Shown piece after piece: positions 1 to 11,987 of a stretch of DNA of 64,000 nt. The stretch is from Alentia gelatinosa (taxonomy: Eukaryota; Annelida; Polychaeta; Phyllodocida; Polynoidae), in assembly GCA_950022655.1 (NCBI GenBank), contig OX465583.1, positions 15,151,298-15,215,297 of the forward strand, in the 5' to 3' direction. A model generated the notes under the pieces. It worked only from the letters and a program-made list of their open reading frames with translations, was not told the DNA's origin and did no database searches. The first letter of the stretch is position 1. Each line of letters starts with the position of its first letter. A program made the translations under genes and the position numbers.

Positions 1-39
1 TTGTGGCCATACTATCGGCGCATGCAGCAGGCTCCTATA

Positions 40-300
40 AATGCTGAAAGTCATCCACCGAGCATATTGAATGGTTCCGCACAGCGGCCATACAGTCAGA
101 CTTTGATATTCTATACTGTGAAAAGTCAAGGCTTCATCACTGCTACATGCTAAAAAGTCAGACATCCAGTCTTATATGCTGAAAGGGAAAAACTTTGCCA
201 ATTTTACATGCTTAAAATTAGGACAGCCATTTATTGTTACATGCTAAAAAGACAGACATTCATTTCTGGTACAGTGATAGTTTGAGTATGTAGACCAGAC
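40..300 (-). repeat. 63-bp minisatellite, diverged copies, inverted
   Basis: Diverged units containing 'catgctaaaaagtcagac' recur about every 60 bases. Read on the minus strand they match the unit of the array at about 6610-7000 (gtctgactttttagcatg, then a gap, then gacttttcac), so the same minisatellite family occurs twice in opposite orientation. Confidence 0.6.
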
Positions 301-378
301 TACTACAAAATCAGATTTTGACTTTTTCTATGTAAACAGATCAGTAGTTTGGGTTCTGAATTCCACAGTTTTCACAAA

Positions 379-479
379 GAGAGAGAGAGAGAGATAGGGA
401 GGGAGACAGAGAGAGAGAGAGATAGGGGGGAGAGAGAGAGAGAGAGAGAGAGAGTGTGTGTGTGTGTGGGGGGGGGGGG
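379..479. repeat. (GA)n / GT / poly-G microsatellite
   Basis: A purine tract of GA dinucleotides with interruptions, followed by (GT)n and a G run. Simple sequence with no coding signal. Confidence 0.9.
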
Positions 480-514
480 ATGATGGGCACTTACTCTGAC
501 GCCCCTGGGAGAGA

Positions 515-1436
515 TAACGAGGTAGTGTGGTGGTAAGATGGTGTTGTGGTGAGGTACTATGGTCGTGAGGTGCTGTGTTGGTGAGGTGAGGTACAGAGGT
601 GATGAGGTGTTGAGGTGGTATTGTGGTGTGATGTTGAGATAGTGAGGTTGGGAGGTTGGGAGGTGGTGTACTGGTGTGGCGGTGAGGTGTTGCTCAGGCG
701 GGTAGGTGGTGAGTTGGTGAGATGGTGAGATAGTGTGGTGGTGAGGTAGTGAGCTGGTGGGGTGGTGAGGTTGGGAGGTTTGAAGGTCGTGTTATAGTGG
801 GGTGGTGAGGTAGTGAGCTGGTGAGGTTGGGAGGTTTGGAGGTGGTGTGATAGTGTGGTGGTGAGGTAGTGAGCTGGTGAGGTTGGGAGGTTTGGAGGTG
901 GTGTGATAGTGTGGTGGTTAGGTAGTGAGCTGGTGGGGTGGTGAGGTTGGGAGGTTTGAAGGTCGTGTTATAGTGGGGTGGTGAGGTAGCGAGCTGGTGA
1001 GGTTGGGAGGTTTGGAGGTGGTGTGATAGTGTGGTGGTGAGGTAGTGAGCTGGTGAGGTTGGGAGGTTTGGAGGTGGTGTGATAGTGTGGTGGTGAGGTA
1101 GTGAGCTGGTGGGGTGGTGAAGTTGGGAGGTTTGGAGGTGGCGTGATAGTGTGGTGGTTAGGTAGTGAGCTGGTGGGATGGTGAGGTTGGGAGGTTTGGA
1201 GGTGGCGTGATAGTGTGGTGGTTAGGTAGTGAGCTGGTGGGGTGGTGAGGTTGGGAGGTTTGGAGGTGGCGTGATAGTGTGGTGGTTAGGTAGTGAGCTG
1301 GTGGGGTTGTGAGGTTGGGAGGTTTGGAGGTGGCGTGATAGTGTGGTGGTGAGGTAGTGAGCTGGTGGGGTGGTGAGGTTGGGAGGTTTGAAGGTGGTGT
1401 TATAGTGGGGTGGCGAGGTGGGTAGGTGGTGGTGAC
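515..1436. repeat. G/T-rich minisatellite, 56- and 64-bp units
   Basis: About 900 bases of tandem units containing 'ggtagtgagctggtg' and 'gaggttgggaggtttg'. The motif gagctg recurs at spacings of about 56 or 64 bases, so two unit lengths alternate, differing by an 8-base block. The complementary strand reads as Pro/Thr/His-rich open frames purely because of the repeat; I do not call them genes. Confidence 0.9.
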
Positions 1437-1540
1437 GTATGAATAATATTCCACTGGCCACTGGCAAAACAGATTTAGAGTTTTACTGGTTTTTTTCGGT
1501 ATATATATTTAATAATAAGCAAACGTAGTTACTGAATGTT

Positions 1541-2100
1541 AGGTATAATTTTTTCGTTCCGTTTGCGCCTGTCGGTGCTACAGTAGGAAAAAATTATACT
1601 CCGCCGCCAGAATGAAATTCTGGGGGAAAGACCACAGAAGAACACCTACCGCACCTTGCCTGATGAGACGTGTTAGTAGTCAAAACCACGAGAAAAAATA
1701 TCCTCGCTACATGCGGAGATATCCTCCATATGGTATGAACGGCGACGGATTGGAATGGGGTAGGCAGCACGAAAAAACCTGCCACTGGGATTGGAATCTC
1801 TCCCGGTACAAGATCTCTTGATAACAGTGATCTTTTTCCAGTTGTGAAACATCTGGCTCCCCATAGAACCAACCAGCGACGGTCGGGTCGAAGCACTCGC
1901 ACGCCGCACGGTTCTATTCACCGACGTGAGACCTGAAAATCAACATAAACAGCTCTCAACCAATCAAAACGCCGCATTCGGGATATGCAGACGGGTCAGC
2001 GGCGTCGTCCGCTGATCCATTTCCCGCTTCTCTCTATTCCGTGGTCGCAAAGCGTTGGGTGAGGAAGTGAGTTTCTACTGCTACGCCTCGTCCGCCTACT
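1541..2100. mobile_element. 560-bp insertion flanked by 16-bp direct repeats
   Basis: The 16-mer gtagttactgaatgtt occurs exactly at 1525-1540 and again at 2101-2116. The intervening 560 bases are more GC- and CpG-rich than their surroundings, and the left end holds a small inverted repeat (ggtataattttttc against gaaaaaattatac). This looks like an insertion with a target-site duplication. The length of the duplication fits a retroposed sequence, but I recognise no retrotransposon protein or poly(A) tail. Confidence 0.45.
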
Positions 2101-2116
2101 GTAGTTACTGAATGTT

Positions 2117-3445
2117 GGTTGGTCTTAGTCCTTTATTTCCATTTCTCGTGTTTCAATCCTTAATGCACATTTTATCAACCACCCTTTGACATCAACCCAT
2201 CACTACACATGTCAGCATCTATAGATTCTAAATATTACATGATTAATCACAAATTCAGGCTTTTCACTGTTAATGGTTATACAGATATTTGTACACAGAC
2301 GTAAAAATTCTAAATAAGTATGTCAGTCTGATCTTTAATTCATTTTCTCCTTTATTATCGAAAAACTTGATTAACCTACAGAGAGCAGTTTAAATCGAAC
2401 AGTGAAAAATAGGTCGCAATTGGTAATTCTTAAGGTTTCATACCTCTAAATACAGATAAAAGATACACTCATAGTGCATCAAGAAAAATGTCTGAGTTGG
2501 TTTTCATTATCTAGCCCCTATTTCATAGCCCCAGTACAAAGTGAATTATATTTTGATTACATGATGAAACTAACTAGATTAAACAAATTACATATATAGT
2601 CCCTTGATATTTAATTGGCATAATTACGTGTCCCTTGATATATAATTGGTTTATTTACGTTCTATTCATATAAGCGTTGTCAACAAAAATCTTCCACGGA
2701 GGCTAGGGGACTGCAGCACATCAACATTCACATCGCATCCATTATTCTGTGCGCTACATGGAAACCCGACAATTATCTACACAAAGCTGTGACAGAAAAC
2801 TGAGTCGCGTTTCTATTGTGTGTAAAGACAGGATGTGCTCTATCGCGCAGGCGTCAGTCTCTCGTCACATGTCACGTGATGCTCTTGCGAGAACGCGCGA
2901 GATATTTATTGCCTGGCAACCAGACAGAACAGGTAAATTCAGGTCCCGTCTCGTATGTCCTATTTCACCTTCACCTAAACGCATTAAAAAAATGCAATGT
3001 TCAGAGAGACTTCACATCGCAAACGGTTGTTTAAAGCAGATACAAAGCAAATAATCTCTATTAATTAATTCTAAAGAGTATGCCCCGCCCACACGGCCAC
3101 GTGCGGAACGGGGCTGACAGGTTACTTTCAGCTACACTGGTTCCCATTGAGGCAGAGCTCACTAATGACAGCTCTGCTTGCTCTGTAAGTCATAGTACTA
3201 GTTACAGGGCAACCTGACATCCGCCTACTGGGGTCCAGTGGGGTATAACGAGATCTCTCCAATGCTATAGGTCAGTGACTGCCTGGCAGTCAGAGCAGTC
3301 AGAGCAGTTAGAGCACTGTGAGTGGTGAGGTATACATACAAAACAACATTACAAGGCCTACATTTAGTGTAAGTACATCAATATTTATACAGGACGATTT
3401 TACTTTGTGTTACATGCTTTCTTATGTTTATACAGACTGAGATAA

Positions 3446-3453
<8 letters not shown>
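2117..3453. other. no gene recognised
   Basis: AT-rich non-repetitive sequence with a CpG-richer patch at about 2740-3120. Short open frames at 2749-3054 resemble no family I know. The patch could be a promoter or first exon, but I see no splice pattern that decides it. Confidence 0.4.

Positions 3454-3499
<46 letters not shown>
3454..3499. repeat. (GA)n microsatellite
   Basis: About 22 uninterrupted GA dinucleotides preceded by GATA units. Confidence 0.95.
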
Positions 3500-3501
<2 letters not shown>

Positions 3502-6060
3502 GGTAGGACCAGTGACCCATGACAGGTACATTCAAGGTTGTACTGGTGGGAGTGGTGATTGGTGATTGGTGGTGGTGGTAGTGCTGGGGGGACATATGGA
3601 TGGAACTCTGTGTATCATGTGTCTAGATATTTGCATACATGTATGTTTATTTTTGTGTATCTATGTGTTAGTGTATAGGTGTCTCTGTGTGTGTATTTAT
3701 CACTCTGGTTATATCCCCAAACTGCACTCACATGGCCTACCTCTGATCTGTTCCGATACCTACCCAGGCGTGGCCTGAATCCCCCTCCCACCTGCCTTAT
3801 ATATGCCCCCTGACTGGCTCTGCTGCCGACCTGACTAGTCACAACAGCTTCTACAACACAGACCCATACTCTCACTGTGTGATAGGTGTGTCTTTATTTT
3901 TAATGAAATTATAATTAAGACTCATTTCTGTACTTCATGTTTAATCAGCAATAACTGTGCATTATGGATGGTAGTGATGGCTGGCCCACGCATAAATACT
4001 CTGCTACACACCTGTTGTACTCACTGTGTTCCACTGTTTCGCACCTGGTGGCGACACGATGCAACACAAGGGATATCTACAGGATTTATGGAAGGCTAAT
4101 GGTCCGCACGTCGGACAGGAAACTTGGGAAATACTTTTGTTCAGTGTATGCTCTAAAAGGAAAAATACTTAATGTTATGTATTCGGATTTAATACAGGTA
4201 TTGTTATACACCTGTGTGCAAACATGTACATGCAGGGGCAGTGGAACATTTTGAAAGTGTGTACACATGTGTGTTTGTGTGTGTGTGGGGAGGGGGGGGG
4301 GGGGGGTTGCAAACCAGCTATTACATTTTTGACAAAGCTGCTGTAAAAGACCATTAATTAAAAGGGAGATTTTACATGAGATAAAACTCCTGATCTCCTT
4401 GATCAATGAAATGCTATTGATACTTTTCCATACTCTACTATAGTAATCATTATTTTAGACCAACCAATCATATGCAGTGTTTAACTTTTGATCAAGCATA
4501 TTATAAATCTTGTCTGGTCTAGTCTGCTCTGCTAAATTACTAACAAAATCAACATCTTCCTCATTGTGGTACTCCACATCTTCCTCCTTCATGTATATGA
4601 TGAAACATATTTATTAGTTCAACCTGCCCACGAAATGGGCACTGTACAAAAGTTGGTCGGTGGTGTATTTGGGGATTTATCCTTGTGCACAATCATCTAC
4701 CCCATAACAGAGTCCCTTAACATCTAGCACCCACCAACACCCACAACAAATGCACCAACCCATCCACATCCTCTAACACCAACAACAACCAACATCAGCA
4801 CTCATTTACAGCAACACCCACTAAATGGTTCCCTCCAAAAGGCTAATAGTGATACTTCTTGGTGGTAGTGACCCTGACAAGTCAACATCTTCTGTTTCAG
4901 CATGGACATACAACTCTATAGTGAACCTGCTGAAACCACAGATACCTGTATATAAAACACCATTTCCAGATATAGGCGCTCAGTTCTTTGACTATGTAGG
5001 TTCGAGATGTGTCTTTCTCCAATCTATTAGATCCATATTTTTGATGAACTTAACAACTGTCATCGTAGCTTCGAGTCATAGTTTTTCAGAAACGATAGTA
5101 GTAAACTGCACTTCAAAAGTAACAAATAACACCAAAAACAAAATTCTAGCCTCAAACCCCCATAAGTTTAGCACTAAGCCTCGTTCTTACTGGCCTCCGG
5201 AAATAGTGTTTTGAACACGGGTTTCTGCCGTTTTAGCGGGTTCACTTTGACTCCCTATGCACCGTCCATGGTTTCAGTGAGAGTTCCAAAACAGCTCTCA
5301 GATTATTATAAATATAACTGATTGACACACTTTATTAACAGACATCTGTTAGATATACATGTTTTGCATCTCCCCACCAAAGCATATATCCATAACTGTA
5401 TACTAAAAAGAGATACAGGCAGTAATTCCTCAACTTTACCAACCCTGCCACTGAGGCCGCCATAGTGAAACTGCCAGCCACGTGTGTTTGTATACGTCGA
5501 CGCGAAAACCGGGTCAAATGGCGGCACTTCCGTAGACCATATTTGGCGGAATCTGGTTTGTGTGTATACATCAAAATCGTGTCTCGTGAAGCACTATCAA
5601 CGAAACTACTGGAAATACCTGAACTCCCTCATGGTCTAATGTCATTCTCGATAAGAATGATTCTCCAAGCATATATCATGAGCCAACTTTGTAGTAGAGG
5701 GACCTAAGTGGAACAGAGAACTGTGTGGGGAGTGGGGAGCTGGGTGAGTATGACTGATACTAGAATCGAAACTCTCCCACAGATTATCGACAACGTTTGG
5801 GCAGGTAACACTCTGCGTTTGCCTTCCTCAGTCCTGACAGGCGTGGACGAAACTAATTCTGTGATTCTATGCCTAAATAGGCTTAGCCACTGCCTTCGTG
5901 TTGGATAGTGCTGCATTGGCAGGTAAGTGAGTCGCCTGTGTCTCATTAGCTCGACCCGTTATTTTTCGAGTGACGATTTTCAAGCGGCGTTAGTAGTTCT
6001 CGGCGTCTTATTCCTACACCCCAGTCTGCCCTATACCCACACTACACTCTGTCCGGTTCC
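3500..6060. other. no gene recognised; one 129-codon open frame
   Basis: Low-complexity GT/TG stretches at 3540-3700 and a G run near 4290. The open frame at 4825-5214 (129 codons, plus strand) is the longest here; it contains no domain or motif I recognise and its composition is like the surroundings, so it is probably chance. Confidence 0.35.
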
Positions 6061-6275
6061 CGGATGTCTCGGCCCCTTTGGCATTTCGGACCCCCTACGG
6101 CACCTCGGACCCATCGGCACCTCGGCCCCCCGCTTTCACAGCTTTCCCCCCTTCGTGCGCGAAAACGGCACGGATTCCCAGCTTTGCTGTATTATATTAT
6201 TTGTCTATTTTCCACAATAAAGAATCTTACAAAGCAAAAGCATATCTTACAAAACATGTGTGACATCCCTACGCC

Positions 6276-6364
6276 AACCCTAACCCTAACCCTAACCCTA
6301 ACCCTAACCCTATCCCTATCCCTAACCCTAACCCTTTCCCTAACATTAACCCTATCCTTAACCC
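6276..6364. repeat. interstitial telomeric (CCCTAA)n array
   Basis: A run of ccctaa hexamers with variants (tccctatc, ttccctaac, ccttaa). This is the metazoan telomere repeat TTAGGG read from the C-rich strand. Related GC-rich segments in opposite orientation flank it (ctcggacccatcggcacctc near 6106, and the reverse-type sequence gggtccgagatgccgatg near 6421). Confidence 0.9.
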
Positions 6365-6604
6365 GAGAAAGCGGGAGTGCGAAATGCGGCTGCGAGGGGG
6401 CCGAGATGACCGCACAAAAATGGGTCCGAGATGCCGATGGGGCCGAGATGACCGTGTACCCTCTGTCCTACCAGTGGCGTCAGAATAGGGGGTGGGGAGC
6501 GGGGAGCGGGGGCGCCCCCCCCCCCCACTCTTTTGCCAACCCAAATAAGGCAGCATCTTCAAATTTTGCTCAATCAAGTGTAACACAATTTCTAAATCTA
6601 ACAT

Positions 6605-7000
6605 TTTAGCTAGCAACTATGGCTAAGCCTTTACTTTTCACTGTGGAAAAGTCTGAGTTTTTAGTGTGTATAAATGGCTAGGCCTTGACTGAAAAATGTC
6701 AAAGTCTGAAATCTTAGCATGCAATGATGGCTAAGCCCTGACTTTCCACCTTGGACAAATGTCAAGGTCTGATTTTCTAGCATGCAATGATGGCTAAGCC
6801 CTGACTTTTCACCATGGAAAAATGTCAAAGTCTGACTTTTGAGGGTGTAATGATGGCTAAGCCTCGACTTTTTCACTGTGGAAAAATGTCAAAGTCTGAC
6901 TTTTTAGCATGCAATGATGGGTAAGCCCTGACTTTTCACCGTGGAAAAATGTCAAAGTCTGATCTTTTCGCCTGTAATGAAGGCTAAGACCTGACTTTTC
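6605..7000 (+). repeat. 63-64-bp minisatellite
   Basis: Units start with 'atgatggctaagccctgact' at about 6724, 6787, 6850 and 6914 (period 63-64), each followed by 'aaatgtcaaagtctgact'. Diverged copies continue on both sides. The same family lies inverted at the left edge of the window. Confidence 0.85.
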
Positions 7001-7689
7001 ACAGACTTCGCAGATTTACAGTAAATGCTGTGGAACAGGCCAATGTCAAAGTCTGACTTCATACCAAGAAAAAAGTCAGCAAGTTTACAGTTCGCCCCCT
7101 TTCAGAATGTTCTGATGCCCCTGGCCTACTTATACCCTACTCTGCCCTAGACTACACCCAACTCTGTCATGTACACCCACACCCCACTCTGTCCTACACC
7201 CATTGATGTTTCCTATATAGGAGCGGCCGTCAGCCACAGGGCTGGTTTCATCGGTTACTCTAGGAACCAAGTCGTTATAACATATGTCTATGATACTTAT
7301 CTTATCTCTAAGCGGTCCCTCTCACATGCTACAATTATCTCTACGACTGACCCTTTGGCCTCGTTGCCGATAAAAAAAAAATCATGCAGCTGTCGCAGAG
7401 CTCGGCGTCAGTCAGCTGGGTTTTGTCGCCGAGGTCTACGACGTGTACTGATGCGCTACAACAAAAAACGTTAATCATAGGTTGCCTACGAAATTCAAAC
7501 ATGTTTCATAGCCCGTCGTAGCTCGTCGGCGACAAATACGGCTGGCGAAATATGTGAAATACATGACCAAAAATTATGGGATTTCCAGATCCACTGAGTC
7601 CTATAATGATGACACTGAGAAGGACTGGAAATGAAGGTTTATTGACGACAAGGAAGGTAAGGTTGGAGTCACTTGAAGAGGAAGGATAA

Positions 7690-8557
7690 GTCTCTGTTTA
7701 ACTAAAAGAAATACCAAAGGCTGAGGTCAAGGCCAAGGCCACTTCCTTTGAGGGGTTGGCTGGAACGTAGGCCCTGAGGGAGGTGATGGAGGCCCAGGTT
7801 CCATGATGTAGGAGGGCCGAGTCCGAGGCCCCGTGTAGAGCAGCCTGTTGGGTCTCCGGAGTGGAGGGAGGCCGAGGCCGCCCGAGGTGAAGCGAAGGAG
7901 GCCAAAGCCGCTCGGAGGAGGGCCGTGAGGCCCTGGGCCGTCAAGGGGGGGGGGGGGGGGGGCAGAAGGATCCAGGAAGGCGAAGAAGGATGGAGGGGCG
8001 GGGTAGGCCCGAGTGTAGGCGAGCCACGCGGCCGTAGGGCGGGCCCGAGATCCGGGGACCTCCGGGACCGCGATTGGGAGAGGAGGATCGGACGAAGTCC
8101 TGGTTTAAAAATTTGTAGAATGAAGGAGGACCACGAGACCTGAGGGGAGGGGACGACGTCCTCCCTCCTGAAGGCATGATGCCCTGGTCTGCCTGGGCCC
8201 TTCGCGGGCACCAGGTTGGAGGCCCTGAGGAGGGCGAAGTATCCGAGGAGGATGGCAGCCTTCGGAGCGAGTCCGGGCGAACTCGCCCTGTCGAAGTAGG
8301 ACGATACTCCCAGGGCATCTGAGAATGAGCGTCGCAAGTTTGTCTGCCCCTTTCGCCACCGCGAGGGCGAGCGGGGAGGTGAAGGCCGAGATGTCTCCTC
8401 CCGCGAGGGCCACCCAGGACCTCGCTCTGGAGGCGTAGTTCCGGCGCGAGGCCGGAGCCAGGAGGCAATTGGCGAGGAACTGGCTCCGAGCCTGTTGGGC
8501 AGACAAGTGGCGCGAGTCTGCTGGTAGGCACGAAGGTAGAGTTTGTTGTTTTCCCAT
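7690..8557 (-). pseudogene. tyrosine recombinase of a DIRS/Ngaro-type element, degraded
   Basis: Translated on the minus strand in several frames, this gives a recognisable tyrosine-recombinase (phage-integrase fold) protein of a YR retrotransposon. The N-terminal SAM-like core-binding part begins near 8510 (SRRNYASRARSWVAL, near 8450). The box I arginine is present in YFALLRASNL near 8235. The C-terminal HGTWAS motif and a Tyr in LRAYV lie near 7770-7800, and the protein ends by 7700. The reading frame changes at least twice: near 8300, and around the C run at 7945-7965. The HxxR box near 7865 is scrambled by small indels. No reverse transcriptase or gag is attached, so this is a truncated relic. 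Identification as a YR protein is firm; assignment to DIRS rather than Ngaro or PAT is inference. Confidence 0.7.
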
Positions 8558-8559
8558 AC

Positions 8560-9400
8560 CCCGGAGTTAGGTGTCGGCCAGAATTTATGCTGAGGTTTTG
8601 CGTGAACTCCGGGGGACGGGGAAGGAGTTCGTTCCGGGGCGGTGGAGCGAAGAGAGTGCTGTCCTCGGCTATGGAGACGAGTTCTGTGTGTGTGTGTGTG
8701 GGGGGGGGGGGGGTCGCTTTGATTCGTTGTTGTAGATGAGGGGGCGTGGTCCTCGTCACGGGTGGGCGAGGCCTCGGCGAGGCGGTGGACGAGGCCGAGG
8801 TCGTTTTTGCAGAACCTGCAGAAGTGGCCTACGGGCTTACCGGCGATAACATGACCATCCGGTTTGGTACATCCAGCTTCTTCGTTATACGCCTGGCACG
8901 GCCAGATGAGGTCATATGTATGCTATTAACCAACTTGATTTGTGAAGTAATTTAAAATATTCAGATATTATGACGCTACTTAATGTCAGTGAAAGGGGTT
9001 AGATAGATCCAGAACCGCACTCAAAACGTAAGATACACAATATCCCACTCATTTAGATGGGCCTTTGCCTCTATGATGATTGAAGCCCATTCAAACTCGT
9101 AGAGTATTGTGTATTTATACAATTCTCGATGCAGTTCTATAAAAATACCATACCTCACTCTGTCCTTCATTCTACCCCTAAACAACGCCATGGGCATTAA
9201 ATTGCGTCATTATATTCGGGCAAATGTGCAGTTAAGTGTTATTCAATGCATGATGGTAACAAATAGATCATTGGAGACGGATTAGATTAAATACTAAACT
9301 GAACATGAGTTCAGTGTTTACTGTACTCCTGTCAGTTTCTCACTACGTCTAACACTACGTCTAACCCCTCTCTCATCGATAAGCGACCTGCCCATCATGC
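8560..9400. other. no gene recognised
   Basis: CpG-rich up to about 8850, with a GT microsatellite and G run at 8684-8713, then AT-rich. The 69-codon open frame at 8746-8955 has no recognisable domain. Confidence 0.4.
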
Positions 9401-9439
9401 AACTAACACAAAACACTCGTTTCTACAAAACACTACACC

Positions 9440-9790
9440 TCAATGTTTCCTATACCTGCACCCCACTCTGCACTACAGCCAGTTCTGTCCTGCACGCACA
9501 CCCCACTCTGTCCTATACCCACACCCACTCTGTCCTATACCCACACCCACTCTGTCCCACACCTAGACCTCACTCTCTCCTTCACCCACACCCAACTCTG
9601 TCCTAAACCCTAGCCCCAATCTGTCCCACACCTAGACCTCACTCTCTCCTTCACCCACACCCAACTCTGTCCTAAACCCTAGCCCCAATCTGTCCCACAA
9701 CCAAACCACATTCTGTCCTACACCCACACCCCATTCTGTTCTACTTCTACACCCCATTCTCCTCTACACCTAGACCCCACTGTCTTACAT
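9440..9790 (+). repeat. C-rich minisatellite
   Basis: Imperfect units of roughly 22-24 bases resembling 'cactctgtcctacaccc' repeat about fifteen times. Shorter runs of the same unit occur near 6010-6050, 7120-7205 and 62445-62510. Confidence 0.8.
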
Positions 9791-9830
9791 CCGCACCTCA
9801 CTCCGCCTCCAGCACACCCCTCCACGCCTG

Positions 9831-10945
9831 CCCGAGGAAGGCAGGGAGTAGCTAGAAAGAAGGGGGTCATTTTTATCTACTTTTCCTCTAAAACACTTAA
9901 CTCAAATAATATGTTTTAGGGTGGGGCTACATCAGTTAACCATAAAGCTGGGATAACCAGTTCGTGCGGAGATCTGGGGCCCGTTTAATTTTTTGTTGTT
10001 GTTGATAAAGTAGAGTTTATTAACAATATAGCATTCATCAAATATAATGACGATCTTCCGACTATATGTCCTTAATACTAATACAGGAAGGTAGATATGG
10101 TAAGTGGTAGTAATATACATTTACATAGACATAAACAGGTTCGATATGAAACATACATATATATACATAAAACATAAAACAAACACATAATTTGTTATGC
10201 AGATTCATATCAAATTAAGTCACATGTATATAATAGCACTGCATACCGAATATTATTATATACCTATGCACTAAATCAGTGTAAATACGTACTGCTCTTA
10301 GGGGTACAGTTATTACACACAGAATGCACTGTACGCCGTGAAACGTTGTACCGGTGCCTTTGGATACTGACAGACTGCACACTTTGGGTGACAGACTGCA
10401 TCCTTTGACCCTCACCGGCACGCTTTGGCTGACAGACTGCACCCTTTGAAGAAATAACGCATTTTGATTGGTCGAGAGGCCGACAACAGAATTCTAGGTG
10501 CCAGATTCAAAAATGGCGGATCCCTTCACTTCGCGAGTTCTGTGGCGTCGTATAGTAACTACAGAGCGAGTTAGTGTGGAAATATGTCAAACTTCGAGGT
10601 GGAGTATGATAACGAATCAAATGATACACTTTAGATAGCTTAGATATGCGGGAAATATTGATTTCGATACGTACACGGGCCGAGCGGGCGACTCGTCGAT
10701 GTCAACAAATGCAAAACCCCTGTGATACACTGCACCGCTCGAGTGGAGCTGTCCGACGGGACGATCGAGCGTAGCAGGGTGACCCTGCGTTAATCTATGC
10801 GGCGCTATAATGTATGCGCGGTGATCACTTCCGTTAAACAACATCCGGCGTGTCTGCAAACGTACACATCGTGTTTGAGGGTTGTGCCAAGTCATTTCGA
10901 CATCGAATTACGGTCAGTTTTAGCGAATTAAGACCGATTTAAGGT
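9831..10945. other. no gene confirmed; possible promoter/first exon at 10470-10620
   Basis: Around 10470 there is an inverted CCAAT box (gattggtc). The sequence at 10507-10520 (tcaaaaatggcgga) puts an ATG at 10513 in a good initiation context; the frame from it reads 36 codons (MADPFTSRVLWRR...) before a stop. This may be a host first exon or the start of a dead gene. I could not find a downstream exon that continues it. Confidence 0.2.
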
Positions 10946-11118
10946 ATATAATAATATGAAACCATAGTGATGGTGACAGTACGGGGTAGATTTACTCGTT
11001 GTTTCGGAGAAATTCATTCTGAACTCGCCGTGCCGGCTCGTTCAGAACGAATTTCTCCGAAACAACTCATAAATCTACCCCGTACTGTCACCATAACTAT
11101 GGTTTCACATATTATATA
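10946..11118. repeat. large imperfect palindrome (foldback/MITE-like)
   Basis: Two arms of about 77 bases are inverted copies: gacagtacggggtagattta in the left arm against taaatctaccccgtactgtc in the right. The centre is about 15 bases (tcgccgtgccggctc). Arms differ at only a few positions. A stem of this size is typical of foldback or MITE elements. Confidence 0.8.
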
Positions 11119-11429
11119 ACTGTAAATAGGAACAGGCATCATACAAATAGGGCCTACATTTTCAAATATCTAGAGTAGTGATGGTATTGTCAATTCAGAA
11201 AAACGATGAGATCATAGGTCTAGACTCTAGACTCTAAATGCAATTGTCATAATCTTCATTCTCGTAGCATAAATTCTTTAACCTGACATTTGAACTGTTC
11301 CTTATTTTCTAACATCTGTATTTCAGTCGGGAGTTTATTCCATGCTTTCATTCCCTGGTAAAGTGGCGATTTGACATATTTTTCGGTATTTGGTCTCTTT
11401 ATTTTTAAAAGTATTTTATCATTCGCCCT

Positions 11430-11636
11430 GGTTTAATAATCAAGGATCTTACATGTAGACCCTTTTCTGCATGCCATTGAGATCCAGGGACGTTGTGGGT
11501 CAACTTTATTCAACACTTATGGACTACCACATGGACGGTTTATACTGTCTTAGCGAACAGACTGAAATATTATCAAACGATAACCCTTGTGCGAGGTACA
11601 GAAAAGGGCCTTCATGTACGATCCTAGATTATTAAA
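11430..11636. repeat. inverted repeat pair
   Basis: gtttaataatcaaggatctt (about 11430) is the diverged reverse complement of the segment ending cgatcctagattattaaac (about 11636). The arms are about 45 bases and the spacer about 110 bases. Confidence 0.6.
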
Positions 11637-11987
11637 CGGGCCCGCTACAGGGAAAATCAAACTAGAAAGTGCAAAACAGATATAAAAATCTCGAAAGCTT
11701 TATAGCTGTTACTGAAATTAACCTATTTGCACCCTTAAATTAAGAAAGAAAAAGACTAGTCCCAAATCTCAGGCAGGGGGAAAGGTATGCACTGTACAAT
11801 CTACCTAAAGGTGACAGTATAATCATTGAGCCTGTTCATTGAGCCTGATGGCAAGCGGGGAGCTACTGTGATATAAACAGGTAGCAGATGAACATCCGTT
11901 GTTAACGGAATAGCGCAAAATCAAAAGGTTGCAAGCCCTTCCTCTGACCTGGGCGCCTGCTGGATGCTGGCGAATGCCTTGCCATCT

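Noticed and set aside
1158..1467. Pro/Thr/His-rich open frames on the minus strand
   Set aside because: They are products of the 56/64-bp minisatellite, in more than one frame.
1700..1860. tRNA-like segment on the minus strand (agattccaatccc resembling a B box)
   Set aside because: The T-stem does not pair properly and no convincing A box or acceptor stem is found.
4825..5214. 129-codon open frame as a host gene
   Set aside because: No recognisable domain, splice sites or codon bias. Mentioned only as the longest frame of its region.
7941..8759. 272-codon minus-strand open frame
   Set aside because: An off-frame reading of the degraded recombinase. The recognisable recombinase motifs are in the other two frames; its Pro-rich composition reflects GC content.
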